DNA of 27,893 nt from CALSPH01 sp041690035 (GTDB lineage: Bacteria; Bacteroidota; Bacteroidia; NS11-12g; UBA955): assembly GCA_041690035.1 (NCBI GenBank), contig JBDNFC010000005.1, positions 1 to 27,893 of the forward strand, in the 5' to 3' direction. The position numbers and the translations under genes are program-made. Below are positions 1 to 6,806 of this stretch, in pieces; position 1 is the first letter of the stretch; the number at the start of each line of letters is the position of its first letter. The notes below the pieces were generated by a model. It had not been told where the DNA came from and did no database searches. It saw nothing but the letters and a program-made list of their open reading frames with translations.

Positions 1-1
1 A

Positions 2-208
2 ATGAGAAAAAACATGGGTTCAGCAGACAAGGCAATTCGAATATTAATTGCAATAGTAGTGATAGCACTTTACTTTAGCAATATAATAAGCGGCACAACA
101 GCTATTATTCTTTTAGTGCTTTCAGCCGTTTTAATGCTTACAAGTTTTATGGGTTTTTGCCCTTTGTATATACCTTTTGGAATTTCAACCAGAAAAAAAC
201 AATCATAA
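2..208 (+). CDS. DUF2892 (YgaP-like) small inner-membrane protein
   Basis: A 68-aa protein that begins MRKNMGSADKAIRI, the usual start of DUF2892 proteins. It has two hydrophobic segments (about residues 12-28 and 33-50) followed by a GFCPLY/PFGI stretch that is typical of the family. These are the membrane anchors found alone or fused to rhodanese domains (as in E. coli YgaP) in sulfur-handling clusters; their biochemical role is not settled. The ATG lies one base into the window and the protein length is normal for the family, so I treat it as complete. The stop is separated by a single base from the start of the TauE-like gene, so the two are cotranscribed. The context (persulfide dioxygenase, rhodanese, thioredoxin) supports a sulfur-related role. 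Confidence 0.8.
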   Translation: MRKNMGSADKAIRILIAIVVIALYFSNIISGTTAIILLVLSAVLMLTSFMGFCPLYIPFGISTRKKQS

Positions 209-209
209 A

Positions 210-590
210 ATGGAGTGGCAACAACCAATAACAGTTGCTTTAATTGGCATTGCAGGAGGGCTTCTTGCTGGCATGCTTGGTTTGGGTGGTGCTATAATAA
301 TTATTCCTGCTTTGGTAATGATACTGGGTTTTTCGCAACAAATGGCGCAAGGCACAACCTTATTAATGATGGTAATGCCAGTTGGCGCAATGGCAGCTTG
401 GCAATATTATAAGGCAGGAAATGTAGATATTAAAACGGCATTAATACTTGGCGTTTCCTTTTTTATAAGTGGTTTTATAGGAGCAAAATTTGCAAACCAT
501 ATTCCACAAGATATTTTAAAAAAGGCTTTTGCGGTATTGCTTATTTTAATTGCCATTAAAATGTTGTTTTTTGAAAAAGCATTAAAGTGA
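210..590 (+). CDS. Half-size TauE/SafE family permease
   Basis: A 126-aa protein with four predicted membrane segments and the TauE/SafE signature GGLLAGMLGLGGAIIIIPAL at residues 14-33. TauE/SafE proteins export or import sulfur-containing anions such as sulfite, sulfoacetate or thiosulfate. Full-length members have about 250 residues in two homologous halves; this one is a single half and probably works as a dimer. I chose the ATG at 210 rather than the in-frame upstream ATG at 177, because the latter lies within the coding region of the preceding gene and adds a hydrophilic leader foreign to the family. It starts one base after the stop of the DUF2892 gene. The substrate is inferred from the neighbouring sulfur genes only. 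Confidence 0.85.
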   Translation: MEWQQPITVALIGIAGGLLAGMLGLGGAIIIIPALVMILGFSQQMAQGTTLLMMVMPVGAMAAWQYYKAGNVDIKTALILGVSFFISGFIGAKFANHIPQDILKKAFAVLLILIAIKMLFFEKALK

Positions 591-610
591 ATTGTGACAA
601 AAGTTACTAA
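591..610. promoter_or_regulatory. Possible Crp/Fnr-type box upstream of the persulfide dioxygenase gene
   Basis: The sequence TTGTGAC-AAAA-GTTACTAA forms an imperfect dyad of the Crp/Fnr type (TGTGA/GTTAC half-sites with a four-base centre). It lies in the 55-bp gap between the TauE gene and the start at 646, the only gap in this cluster large enough for a promoter. A Crp/Fnr-family regulator is encoded at 4860-5453. I do not see a clean TAnnTTTG element after the box (the nearest is CAATTTTG at 630-637). Assignment is by pattern only. Confidence 0.3.
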
Positions 611-645
611 ACTAATAAAATAAAAACCCCAATTTTGTAAATAAA

Positions 646-2070
646 ATGAAAGTAGAACAAATATATACCGGATGTTTAGCCCACGGTGCTTACTACATAG
701 AAAGTAATGGCGTAGCTGCAATTATTGACCCACTGCGCGAAGTACAACCTTATATTGACATGGCTGAAAAGCGAGGTGCAAAAATCAAATACATTTTCGA
801 AACGCATTTTCATGCCGATTTTGTCTCGGGTCATATTGACCTAGCAAAGAAAACTGGAGCACCTATTGTTTTTGGACCCACAACCATGAAAACTGGTTTT
901 GATATCATCATTGGAAAAGATGGACAAATGTTTGAGATAGGCAAGGCTAAAATCAAACTGATACATACGCCAGGTCATACCATGGAAAGCAGTTGTTATT
1001 TATTGATAGATGAGGATGGAAAAGAACAGGCAATTTTTACTGGCGATACACTTTTTATAGGTGATGTTGGGCGTCCAGATTTGGCACAACATGTAATTGC
1101 TGAATTAACAGAAGAAAAATTAGCTGCGCATCTATATGAATCATTGCAAAACAAAATTTTACCGTTAAATGATGATATAATTGTTTATCCAGCGCATGGC
1201 GCAGGTAGTGCATGCGGAAAAAATATGAGTAAAGAAACTTCTGACACACTAGGCAACCAAAAGAAAATAAATTATGCGTTACGCCCTGGCTTGAGTAAAG
1301 AACAATTTATAAAAGAAGTATTAAAAGATTTGATGCCACCTCCAAGTTATTTTCCTAAAAATGTTTTAATGAACATACAAGGTTATGATGCTATAGATGA
1401 GGTACTAAAACGGGGTACAAAGGCACTATCGCCAAATGAGTTTGAAGCAGTTGCCAATGAAACAGAGGCATTAATATTAGACACCCGAGATGCCAAAACT
1501 TTTGGCGAAGAATTTATTCCTAACTCCATAAATATTGGGATTGACGGAAGCTTTGCGGTTTGGGTAGGAACTTTAATTTTAGATATTAAGCAAGAAATAA
1601 TATTGGTAACCGAACCAGGCAGAGAAGGAGAGGTAGTAACACGATTGGCAAGAGTAGGTTACGACCATGCAATAGGATATTTAAAAGGCGGTTTTGATGC
1701 ATGGAAAAATGCTGGCAAAGAGGTTGATACCATTGCGTCCATTACGGCAAAAGAATTTGCAGATGCCGAAACACAAAATTCGGAAATAAACATTTTAGAT
1801 GTACGCAAAAAAAGTGAATATAATTCGGAACATATTTTAAATGCTCAAAACTTCCCATTAGACAATATTAATGATACGATGTCAATGATAGACAAAAACA
1901 AGTTGTATTATGTGCATTGTGCAGGCGGTTATCGTTCTATGATTTTTGCTTCTATTTTAAAAGCAAGGGGATATGAAAATTTAATAGATGTAAATGGAGG
2001 ATTTAATTCTATTAAAGAATCAGGAAAATTTAAAATATCAGATTACGTTTCTCCAACTACTATGTTGTAA
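646..2070 (+). CDS. CstB-like persulfide dioxygenase with two rhodanese domains
   Basis: A 474-aa cytoplasmic protein. Residues 1-245 are a metallo-beta-lactamase fold of the ETHE1/persulfide dioxygenase type: the motif THFHADFVSGH sits at about residues 53-63, followed by TPGHT, FTGDTLFIGDVGRPDL and YPAHG, which supply the His/Asp ligands for a single Fe(II). A first rhodanese domain (about 260-350) has no cysteine at the expected active-site loop (TEPGREGE), so it is a pseudo-rhodanese. A second (about 365-465) keeps a catalytic Cys in HCAGGYRS. This order of MBL, inactive rhodanese, active rhodanese is that of Staphylococcus aureus CstB, which oxidises low-molecular-weight persulfides to thiosulfate during sulfide stress. 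Family and architecture are clear; the exact substrate is inferred. It heads a run of six genes with gaps of 1-3 bases or overlaps. Confidence 0.9.
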   Translation: MKVEQIYTGCLAHGAYYIESNGVAAIIDPLREVQPYIDMAEKRGAKIKYIFETHFHADFVSGHIDLAKKTGAPIVFGPTTMKTGFDIIIGKDGQMFEIGKAKIKLIHTPGHTMESSCYLLIDEDGKEQAIFTGDTLFIGDVGRPDLAQHVIAELTEEKLAAHLYESLQNKILPLNDDIIVYPAHGAGSACGKNMSKETSDTLGNQKKINYALRPGLSKEQFIKEVLKDLMPPPSYFPKNVLMNIQGYDAIDEVLKRGTKALSPNEFEAVANETEALILDTRDAKTFGEEFIPNSINIGIDGSFAVWVGTLILDIKQEIILVTEPGREGEVVTRLARVGYDHAIGYLKGGFDAWKNAGKEVDTIASITAKEFADAETQNSEINILDVRKKSEYNSEHILNAQNFPLDNINDTMSMIDKNKLYYVHCAGGYRSMIFASILKARGYENLIDVNGGFNSIKESGKFKISDYVSPTTML

Positions 2071-2071
2071 T

Positions 2072-2296
2072 ATGAAATTAATATTGAATAACAAATTAAC
2101 CATTATTGGTTTTTTAATAGGCGCAGTAGGCGGCTATGCCTACTATTACTTTGTGGGCTGTGCAAGCGGCACTTGTGCCATTACTTCTAAACCATTAAAT
2201 AGCACTTTATATGGCGCTATAATGGGCGGAATATTATTTAGTGGTTTTAAAAAACCTACCCATGCAACAGATAGAGAAAAAACAACAGAAAAATGA
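2072..2296 (+). CDS. DUF6132-like small membrane protein with GCASGTC motif
   Basis: A 74-aa protein with two hydrophobic helices flanking the motif VGCASGTCAITSKPLNST (residues 29-46), and a short charged tail. I recognise this as the Bacteroidota family called DUF6132, whose function is unknown. The ATG at 2072 lies one base after the stop of the dioxygenase gene; an ATG farther upstream (1994) in this frame lies wholly inside that gene and is not credible. The gene overlaps the next by ATGA at 2293-2296. The paired cysteines at the membrane edge, and the similar GCAAGNC in the protein encoded at 2909-3163, suggest a thiol- or persulfide-linked role, which is inference. Confidence 0.75.
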   Translation: MKLILNNKLTIIGFLIGAVGGYAYYYFVGCASGTCAITSKPLNSTLYGAIMGGILFSGFKKPTHATDREKTTEK

Positions 2297-2586
2297 AAAC
2301 AGAAGAAATTATAATTGCAAATCTCAAATGCAGCGGCTGTGCAACTACCATTAAAACCGAGTTGCTAAAATTGAGTGGTGTAGCGGCTGCCGAGGTAATT
2401 AATGATAAAGATATGGTAAAAGTAACTTATGACAACAATGCCAATCGGCAAACAATAATAGACAAACTGCACGACTTGGGTTACCCTGAGGCTACAGAAA
2501 AAAATGGATTGCTGTTGCAATTAAAAAGCTATACTAACTGCATGATTGGCAAGGTAAATAACATGACGAATAAAAATATTAAATAA
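2293..2586 (+). CDS. Heavy-metal-associated (HMA) domain protein
   Basis: A 97-aa cytosolic protein whose first 70 residues form a ferredoxin-like HMA fold: an N-terminal beta strand, then the metal-binding loop LKCSGCATTIK (residues 11-21, CxxC), and a GYPEA turn near residue 58. Classical HMA domains use MxCxxC to bind Cu(I); here the Met is replaced by Leu, which is common in Bacteroidota sulfur-cluster members. The C-terminal 27 residues (with one more Cys in YTNCMIG) do not match the domain and may be a tail. The start overlaps the stop of the preceding gene (ATGA), so translation is probably coupled. It could carry copper or, given the neighbours, a persulfide on its cysteines; the sequence does not decide. 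Confidence 0.8.
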   Translation: MKTEEIIIANLKCSGCATTIKTELLKLSGVAAAEVINDKDMVKVTYDNNANRQTIIDKLHDLGYPEATEKNGLLLQLKSYTNCMIGKVNNMTNKNIK

Positions 2587-2589
2587 ACC

Positions 2590-2922
2590 ATGATACAATT
2601 TCTAAAAAACATATTTGGACTTGGTGCCAAAGTAAACTACAAAGAACTAATGCAGAATGGAGCTCAAATAATTGATGTTAGAACAAAGGCAGAATATCAG
2701 CAGGGACATATAAAAGATTCAATCAATATTCCTTTGAATAACCTTGCTAGCCATTATTCAAAACTAAAAAAAGATAACCCTGTTATTACCTGTTGCGCAT
2801 CGGGCATGCGCAGTGCATCGGCAAAAAGCATGCTAAAATCAACCGGTTTTGCCCAAGTGCATAACGGTGGCGGATGGATGAGTTTACAAAATAAAATTAG
2901 AAAATATTATGGAAAATTTTAA
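2590..2922 (+). CDS. Single-domain rhodanese (sulfurtransferase)
   Basis: A 110-aa protein that is one complete rhodanese domain. It shows the entry strand IIDVRTKAEYQQGHI (residues 27-41), the conserved IN(I)P loop, and an active-site loop CCASGMRS around residues 78-85 that carries the catalytic cysteine with an extra Cys beside it. The final NGGGW...KIR matches the usual rhodanese end. It transfers sulfane sulfur between thiols, sulfite or cyanide. It is three bases after the HMA gene and its last 14 bases overlap the start of the next small membrane-protein gene, so it is inside the operon. A likely partner is the thioredoxin at 3165-3464. Confidence 0.88.
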   Translation: MIQFLKNIFGLGAKVNYKELMQNGAQIIDVRTKAEYQQGHIKDSINIPLNNLASHYSKLKKDNPVITCCASGMRSASAKSMLKSTGFAQVHNGGGWMSLQNKIRKYYGKF

Positions 2923-3163
2923 ACAAAGAATTTTAACAGGCTGGACATTTACAAGGGTGCTATATGTGACTATGGGGGGGCTATTTATAGCTCAATCTAC
3001 ATATAGTCAGCAATGGTTTGGTATAATATTTGGTGCTTACTTTGCTGCTATGGGATTGTTTGCATTTGGCTGCGCAGCAGGAAATTGTTTTACAGCTACC
3101 ACAAAAAATATTGATAAAAACAAAGCAGCACTTGAAGATGTTGAGTTTGAAGAAGTAAAATAA
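2909..3163 (+). CDS. DUF2892-like small membrane protein with GCAAGNC motif
   Basis: An 84-aa protein with two hydrophobic stretches (about residues 15-28 and 34-55). The second ends in the motif FAFGCAAGNCFT, followed by a charged tail rich in Lys and Glu. This resembles the short membrane proteins of Bacteroidota sulfur clusters; I am not certain of the formal family. The ATG at 2909 gives a 14-base overlap with the rhodanese gene, and the next gene starts one base after its stop. The GCAxGxC cysteine pair also occurs in the 74-aa protein at 2072-2296 although the rest differs, so the pair is probably functional. Confidence 0.75.
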   Translation: MENFKQRILTGWTFTRVLYVTMGGLFIAQSTYSQQWFGIIFGAYFAAMGLFAFGCAAGNCFTATTKNIDKNKAALEDVEFEEVK

Positions 3164-3164
3164 T

Positions 3165-3464
3165 ATGGCAACATTTTCAGAACTTATAAATGCAGATAAA
3201 CCCGTTTTAGTAGATTTTTTTGCAGAATGGTGTGGGCCATGCAAAATGATGAAACCTATTTTGGAAGATCTAAAAACTAAAATTGGAGAAAGCACAACTA
3301 TTTTAAAAGTGGATGTTGACAAAAGCCCGAAAACAGCAGCAAATTTTCAAATACAAGGAGTGCCAACCCTTATACTTTTTAAAAAGGGAAAAATATTATG
3401 GCGCCAATCGGGTGTAGTTCCTGCCCACGAGTTAGAAAAAATTATTAAAAAACATCAATCATAG
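3165..3464 (+). CDS. trxA: Thioredoxin
   Basis: A 99-aa cytosolic thioredoxin with the canonical redox site AEWCGPCKMMKP (WCGPC at about residues 22-26), the buried VDVDK strand, the cis-proline loop GVPTL and the C-terminal SGVVPAHELEKII helix. No signal peptide is present. It would reduce disulfides and, in this setting, release sulfide from protein persulfides produced by the rhodaneses. It is the last gene of the cluster: the stop is followed within 75 bases by a long perfect hairpin. This is likely a pathway-specific thioredoxin rather than the only one in the cell, so the symbol describes the family. Confidence 0.9.
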   Translation: MATFSELINADKPVLVDFFAEWCGPCKMMKPILEDLKTKIGESTTILKVDVDKSPKTAANFQIQGVPTLILFKKGKILWRQSGVVPAHELEKIIKKHQS

Positions 3465-3535
3465 TATTCAAAAACATTGCTTACTATAGCACATCTGGTT
3501 TTGAGATGCTTATAATAAATGTAAAACTGCCATAT

Positions 3536-3575
3536 CCTAAAATAGGTTTACGTTTTACTGTAAACCTATTTTAGG
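3536..3575. terminator. Perfect 15-bp hairpin between convergent genes
   Basis: The arms CCTAAAATAGGTTTA (3536-3550) and TAAACCTATTTTAGG (3561-3575) are exact reverse complements around a 10-base loop. The hairpin lies between the end of the thioredoxin gene (plus strand) and the end of a lipoprotein gene (minus strand), where a bidirectional terminator is expected. A T-rich tract follows only after about 15 bases (TTTTTATTTT), so it is not a textbook intrinsic terminator. Confidence 0.55.
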
Positions 3576-3624
3576 AGGTGACAACTGCTAACTTTTTATT
3601 TTAGAATGTTTTTAAATCTGCGAG

Positions 3625-4059
3625 TTACAACCCGTCAAAATAGTATATATTAGAATTACTGCCTTCATTGTTTTTTAACCAAAGCTCTTTTAATGCTAAT
3701 CTTTGAATATTGTAAATAATTACATCGCTTCCGATTGTTATTTTTACATCTTCATCATCATTTTGAAAAGACCATGTGCCTTCTCTAACTGACCTTGTTG
3801 CAAAACCAAATACAGAACCTTCAATTGTTTGTGTAAGCGTGCCATTGTTTTTTACTATATAAGTATAAGTAGTGCCACTTATATCTTGTACAGTGCCATT
3901 TTTCTCATATTTGTTAAGTGTCCATGTGTTTGTAAAACGGTCTTTTCTAGTTTTTAAAGAAACAACAGGGTCATCTTCGCCTTTTTTGCAAGATGAAAGC
4001 GTTAATAAAGAGCCAAAAGTGATGGCGATAGCTAATAAGGTCAAATTTAGTTTTTTCAT
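3625..4059 (-). CDS. Lipocalin-like lipoprotein of unknown function
   Basis: A 144-aa precursor with a lipoprotein signal peptide: KK at the N-terminus, a hydrophobic core LTLLAIAITFGSLLTL and a lipobox LSSC at about residues 21-24, then KKGEDDP. The mature part is a small beta-rich domain of the Bacteroidota lipocalin-like type (W...LNKY, repeated G-T-(Y/W) strands, EGTWSF). I use the ATG at 4059; an in-frame start 30 bases upstream would put hydrophilic residues before the signal peptide. It lies downstream of, and in the same direction as, the frameshifted outer-membrane gene with a 117-bp gap. The function is unknown; it is probably anchored in the outer membrane or the inner face of the cell envelope. 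Confidence 0.7.
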   Translation of the reverse strand: MKKLNLTLLAIAITFGSLLTLSSCKKGEDDPVVSLKTRKDRFTNTWTLNKYEKNGTVQDISGTTYTYIVKNNGTLTQTIEGSVFGFATRSVREGTWSFQNDDEDVKITIGSDVIIYNIQRLALKELWLKNNEGSNSNIYYFDGL

Positions 4060-4176
4060 GTTTTTTTTATTTAAATTGTAATACTGCAAAATTGAACTTT
4101 TATAATAAAAGCGATGTTACACTATTAGCTTTATATGTTACATTATTAAATAGTACGCCAAAACATTCTATTGAAC

Positions 4177-4793
4177 TTAAAAGTTAAACCCAAAATGAAG
4201 CCCTGGCTCTCCGAAAAAGAATTTTGAATGTTTACTGTCAAGTTGTTTAAATGCCTCAGGCATTTGGGTATGATATGGCCGATGTGTTATAGCGATAGAA
4301 GGTTCAATAAAAACCCTGTCTTTAAATAGTTTAAATGGTATCCCGCTCTGTAAGTATTAAATATCTGAAACCCATTGTCGATTTTATCTCCATTTTTATT
4401 ATTAAAAGTCTGCCAAGCATTCATAACGTGAATACCTGTGTATAAACCTTTCCACCAATAACGCTGATACTCAAATGCTAACCCATACTCTCTGATATAT
4501 CCAGGAAATTCTTTGTCTGATGCTTCATAATTTTCCCAAGGAATACCTAATGACCAAGCATATTTCCAAGTTTTTAATTCCAATGAAGTAACATCTTTAC
4601 CTGTTAGCCGATAACCTAAATTAAGTTGCACGAAATCGGGTCTGTTTTGAGGGCTTAAATTTCCGAGCATAAAAAGTGTACTGCCAACAAAACACTTTTT
4701 ATAGGCAGTATCTGCTTCAATATATTGCGCTTTAAGCTGAATTGAATTTGCCAAAAACAGGGATAAAACAATGGTTCGAATTTTCTTTTGCAT
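4177..4793 (-). pseudogene. Outer-membrane protein gene with a one-base frameshift near its 3' end
   Basis: The uninterrupted frame (4287-4793, 168 aa) begins with a signal peptide (MQKKIRTIVLSLFLANS...LKAQ) and ends abruptly after YHLNYLKTGFLLNLLSL. In the next frame, starting at the same place, the sequence continues as LFKDRVFIEPSIAITHRPY and later SKFFFGEPGLHFGFNF before a stop at 4177, which is a typical outer-membrane beta-barrel C-terminus ending in Phe. The frames meet at a short T run (minus strand; AAA at 4333-4335 on the plus strand): one extra T would restore YHFKLFKD. So a single base is missing in a homopolymer, either a sequencing/assembly error or a real mutation. I recognise the shape as a Bacteroidota beta-barrel protein of unknown function, about 204 aa when repaired. 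Confidence 0.7.
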
Positions 4794-4818
4794 ATTTTTT
4801 TTAAATTAAATGATGCTG

Positions 4819-4826
4819 CAAAAGTA
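4819..4826 (-). promoter_or_regulatory. Candidate -7 element for the outer-membrane protein gene
   Basis: On the minus strand this reads TACTTTTG, a full match to the Bacteroidota -7 consensus TAnnTTTG, 26 bases upstream of the start codon at 4793. I see no TTTG-like -33 element at the expected spacing, so the call rests on one box. Confidence 0.35.
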
Positions 4827-4859
4827 GATTGGGAGAAATTTAAAAATGATTCACTTAAG

Positions 4860-5453
4860 TTAATAAAGAGATTGACCTGTGTTTTTTTTAGTTAATCGAG
4901 TTCTAATTCTGCTTAAAGATTGTGGGGTAAGACCTAAATAACTTGCTAACTGATATTGAGGTACTTTTTGGAGTAAATTTGGTCTGTTTTGCAAAAGATT
5001 TAAATACCTCTGTTCGGGAGAAAATGTTTTAAATGCATCAAAGGAGTTTTTATTTTTAACCAACAGCTGTTCGGAAAGAACACGGCAAAGCGTTTCGAAT
5101 TTTGGAAATTTTTCAAAAATTTCAGTTTCCATATCTGGATTTGAAACAGTTATGATTGAATCTTCAACACACGAAATAAAATATTCAGAAGGCTGCCTAC
5201 TAATGACGCAGTTAGGCGTAATACCTTCCATTTCAGTATAAAACTCAGTTGTTTTTTCTTCGCCATCAATGATATAAAATGTTCTTATACAACCTTGTAA
5301 TACAAAATAGCCGTCAATAGAATACTGTCCTTCTTTGAGAAAAGTTGTTCCTTTTTTAAAAGTTCGAAAGATGTCTAAAGACATCATTGTACTCTTTTCA
5401 TCTTCCGAAAGCGAGATGTATTTTGAAATGAAGTCAAAAAGTATGTTTTCCAA
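4860..5453 (-). CDS. Crp/Fnr family transcriptional regulator
   Basis: A 197-aa protein with an N-terminal cyclic-nucleotide-binding-type beta barrel (about residues 5-120; FKKGTTFLKEGQ...GYFVLQGCIRTFYI is the usual opening) and a C-terminal helix-turn-helix (about 150-190; VPQYQLASYLGLTPQSLSRIR). It is the Bacteroidota group of short Crp-like regulators. The cAMP-contact residues of E. coli CRP are not obvious, so the ligand is unknown. It sits 29 bases downstream of a methyltransferase gene on the same strand and is likely cotranscribed with it. It is a possible regulator of local genes, including the sulfur cluster that has a Crp-type box at 591-610, but this link is only inferred. Confidence 0.85.
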   Translation of the reverse strand: MENILFDFISKYISLSEDEKSTMMSLDIFRTFKKGTTFLKEGQYSIDGYFVLQGCIRTFYIIDGEEKTTEFYTEMEGITPNCVISRQPSEYFISCVEDSIITVSNPDMETEIFEKFPKFETLCRVLSEQLLVKNKNSFDAFKTFSPEQRYLNLLQNRPNLLQKVPQYQLASYLGLTPQSLSRIRTRLTKKNTGQSLY

Positions 5454-5482
5454 AGTTTTATTTGCTGTTTTTTAAGGTAAAA

Positions 5483-6103
5483 TTATAGTTTCCTGAAAAT
5501 GCAAAACACAAAATTTTGAATGGTATCAAAAGGGGTCTTATGTTCGACCTTAGTGCATTTAATTTTTTCAAAATATATTTTCAGTTTTTCTGTCATAGAT
5601 TTTTCAGAATATTGTTTGATGTTTATTCCACTACATTTTATTGGTCCATCTTCAGAGAATGTTCCAATAACCAAAATACCTTTTGAATTGATATTTTTAT
5701 AAGCAATTTCAATATAGTTTGAGATTTCTTGTTCGTTTATCAGAAAATGAAATGATGCCCTATCGTGCCAAAAATCATATTTTTCTGTTGGGTTAAATGT
5801 TGCAGAATCTGCTACAATCCACTTTACACTTTTAGCCCTTAATCCAAGCCTTTGTTTAGCTCTTTCGATCGCTGCTGATGAAATGTCTAGCACTGAAATA
5901 TTTTTATAATTGGCATTGAGTAAATGGTCAACTAAAAAACTATCACCGCCACCAATATCAATTATTTTAGCACTTAATGGAATATCTAATTGTTTAAAAA
6001 AATCAAGTGAAGTTGAGGGTATTGACTGAAACCAACTAACATCTTTTAGTTCTTTTGTCTGATAAATATGCTCCCAATGTTTTTTACGGTCAAAGTTTTC
6101 CAT
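5483..6103 (-). CDS. Class I SAM-dependent methyltransferase
   Basis: A 206-aa cytosolic protein with a Rossmann-fold methyltransferase core: motif I IIDIGGGDS at about residues 46-54, motif II VLDIS at about 71-75, IVADSATF at about 95-102, and a FDFWHDRASFHF-like motif IV region. The N-terminal HWEHIYQTKELKDVSWFQ is typical of a small-molecule methyltransferase group related to TPMT and tellurite-resistance type enzymes. The substrate cannot be read from the sequence. It is followed after 29 bases by the Crp/Fnr regulator gene on the same strand, suggesting a two-gene unit. Confidence 0.8.
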   Translation of the reverse strand: MENFDRKKHWEHIYQTKELKDVSWFQSIPSTSLDFFKQLDIPLSAKIIDIGGGDSFLVDHLLNANYKNISVLDISSAAIERAKQRLGLRAKSVKWIVADSATFNPTEKYDFWHDRASFHFLINEQEISNYIEIAYKNINSKGILVIGTFSEDGPIKCSGINIKQYSEKSMTEKLKIYFEKIKCTKVEHKTPFDTIQNFVFCIFRKL

Positions 6104-6298
6104 TATTATTTCTTTGTTCTTTAAAAGATTGCTGTTTTTAACGTTGTAAAGATTTAAACCATTGATTAATTAGGGGGTAAAAGTAAAATAAAAAAGTACA
6201 TTTAATTAATCTATTTTCGATTAAATTAAGATGTAAAAAAAGCAAAATGTCACACTTTAGGTACACGGACAGGATTGAAGAAAAAATTCTCTAATAAA

Positions 6299-6673
6299 TT
6301 ATGATATCATGCCAATTACTTTATAAGTTTGTGGTCCGGAAACTCCATCTGCAGTGAATCCATTTTTCTTTTGAAATGCTTTTAGGGCATCTTTTGTTCC
6401 CTTTTCAAACTGTCCATCAACAATTAATTGAGGAGCAGCACCCTTTTTATTCAAAGCCTTTTGCAATTCTGTTACCCACAATCCAGCATTGCCCAAGCTC
6501 AAAAAGATGCCTGTTGTTAATTTGCTTCTTGCAATTGATTTGTGCCAATTTCCGCTTTGGCAATTTGCATAATTTTTTAGTTTTAACAAACTCACAGCTA
6601 AAGTATTTAATTGAAAAAGCAAATAGTCAATAAACTGAATATTTACTTGTTCTAGCGGTTTATAAATAGCTTA
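6299..6673 (-). pseudogene. Remnant with a C-terminal peptidoglycan-binding domain
   Basis: The last 60 codons encode a clear PG_binding_1 domain: LWVTELQKALNKKG, VDGQFEKGTKDALKAFQKKNG and DGVSGPQTYKVIG. The reading frame is open from a stop at 6671-6673, but it has no ATG, only TTG (6620-6622) and GTG codons. The N-terminal part (...FIDYLLFQLN...LLKLKNYANCQSGNWH) does not begin like a complete protein. It vaguely resembles the tail of N-acetylmuramidase-type endolysins, which often carry this domain, but that is a weak impression. Most likely this is the 3' end of a cell-wall hydrolase gene whose 5' part has been lost. A live short gene using TTG or GTG is the alternative. Confidence 0.55.
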
Positions 6674-6806
6674 ATTCCAAATCTAAAACGACTTAAATTG
6701 TCTCATTTAAAAATTCTTTTAATACTTTTGTCTATTGCTAAAACAAACAATTCTATTAATGCTTCTGTTTTGTTTTCTTTAACTCAAAAACAACTACCTT
6801 AGCCCC

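Noticed and set aside
407..721. Open frame on the minus strand across the TauE and dioxygenase genes
   Set aside because: It overlaps two clear plus-strand genes and the gap between; the translation is low-complexity and lacks a family.
6180..6235. Imperfect inverted repeat TTAATC...GATTAA considered as a terminator
   Set aside because: The stem is only 6 bp of A and T with no following T run; it is not distinguishable from background in AT-rich DNA.
6245..6275. TGTCACACTTTAGGTACACGGACAGG looked like an insertion-sequence end
   Set aside because: No inverted partner, no transposase and no target duplication in the window. It may be a relic, but there is no evidence for it.
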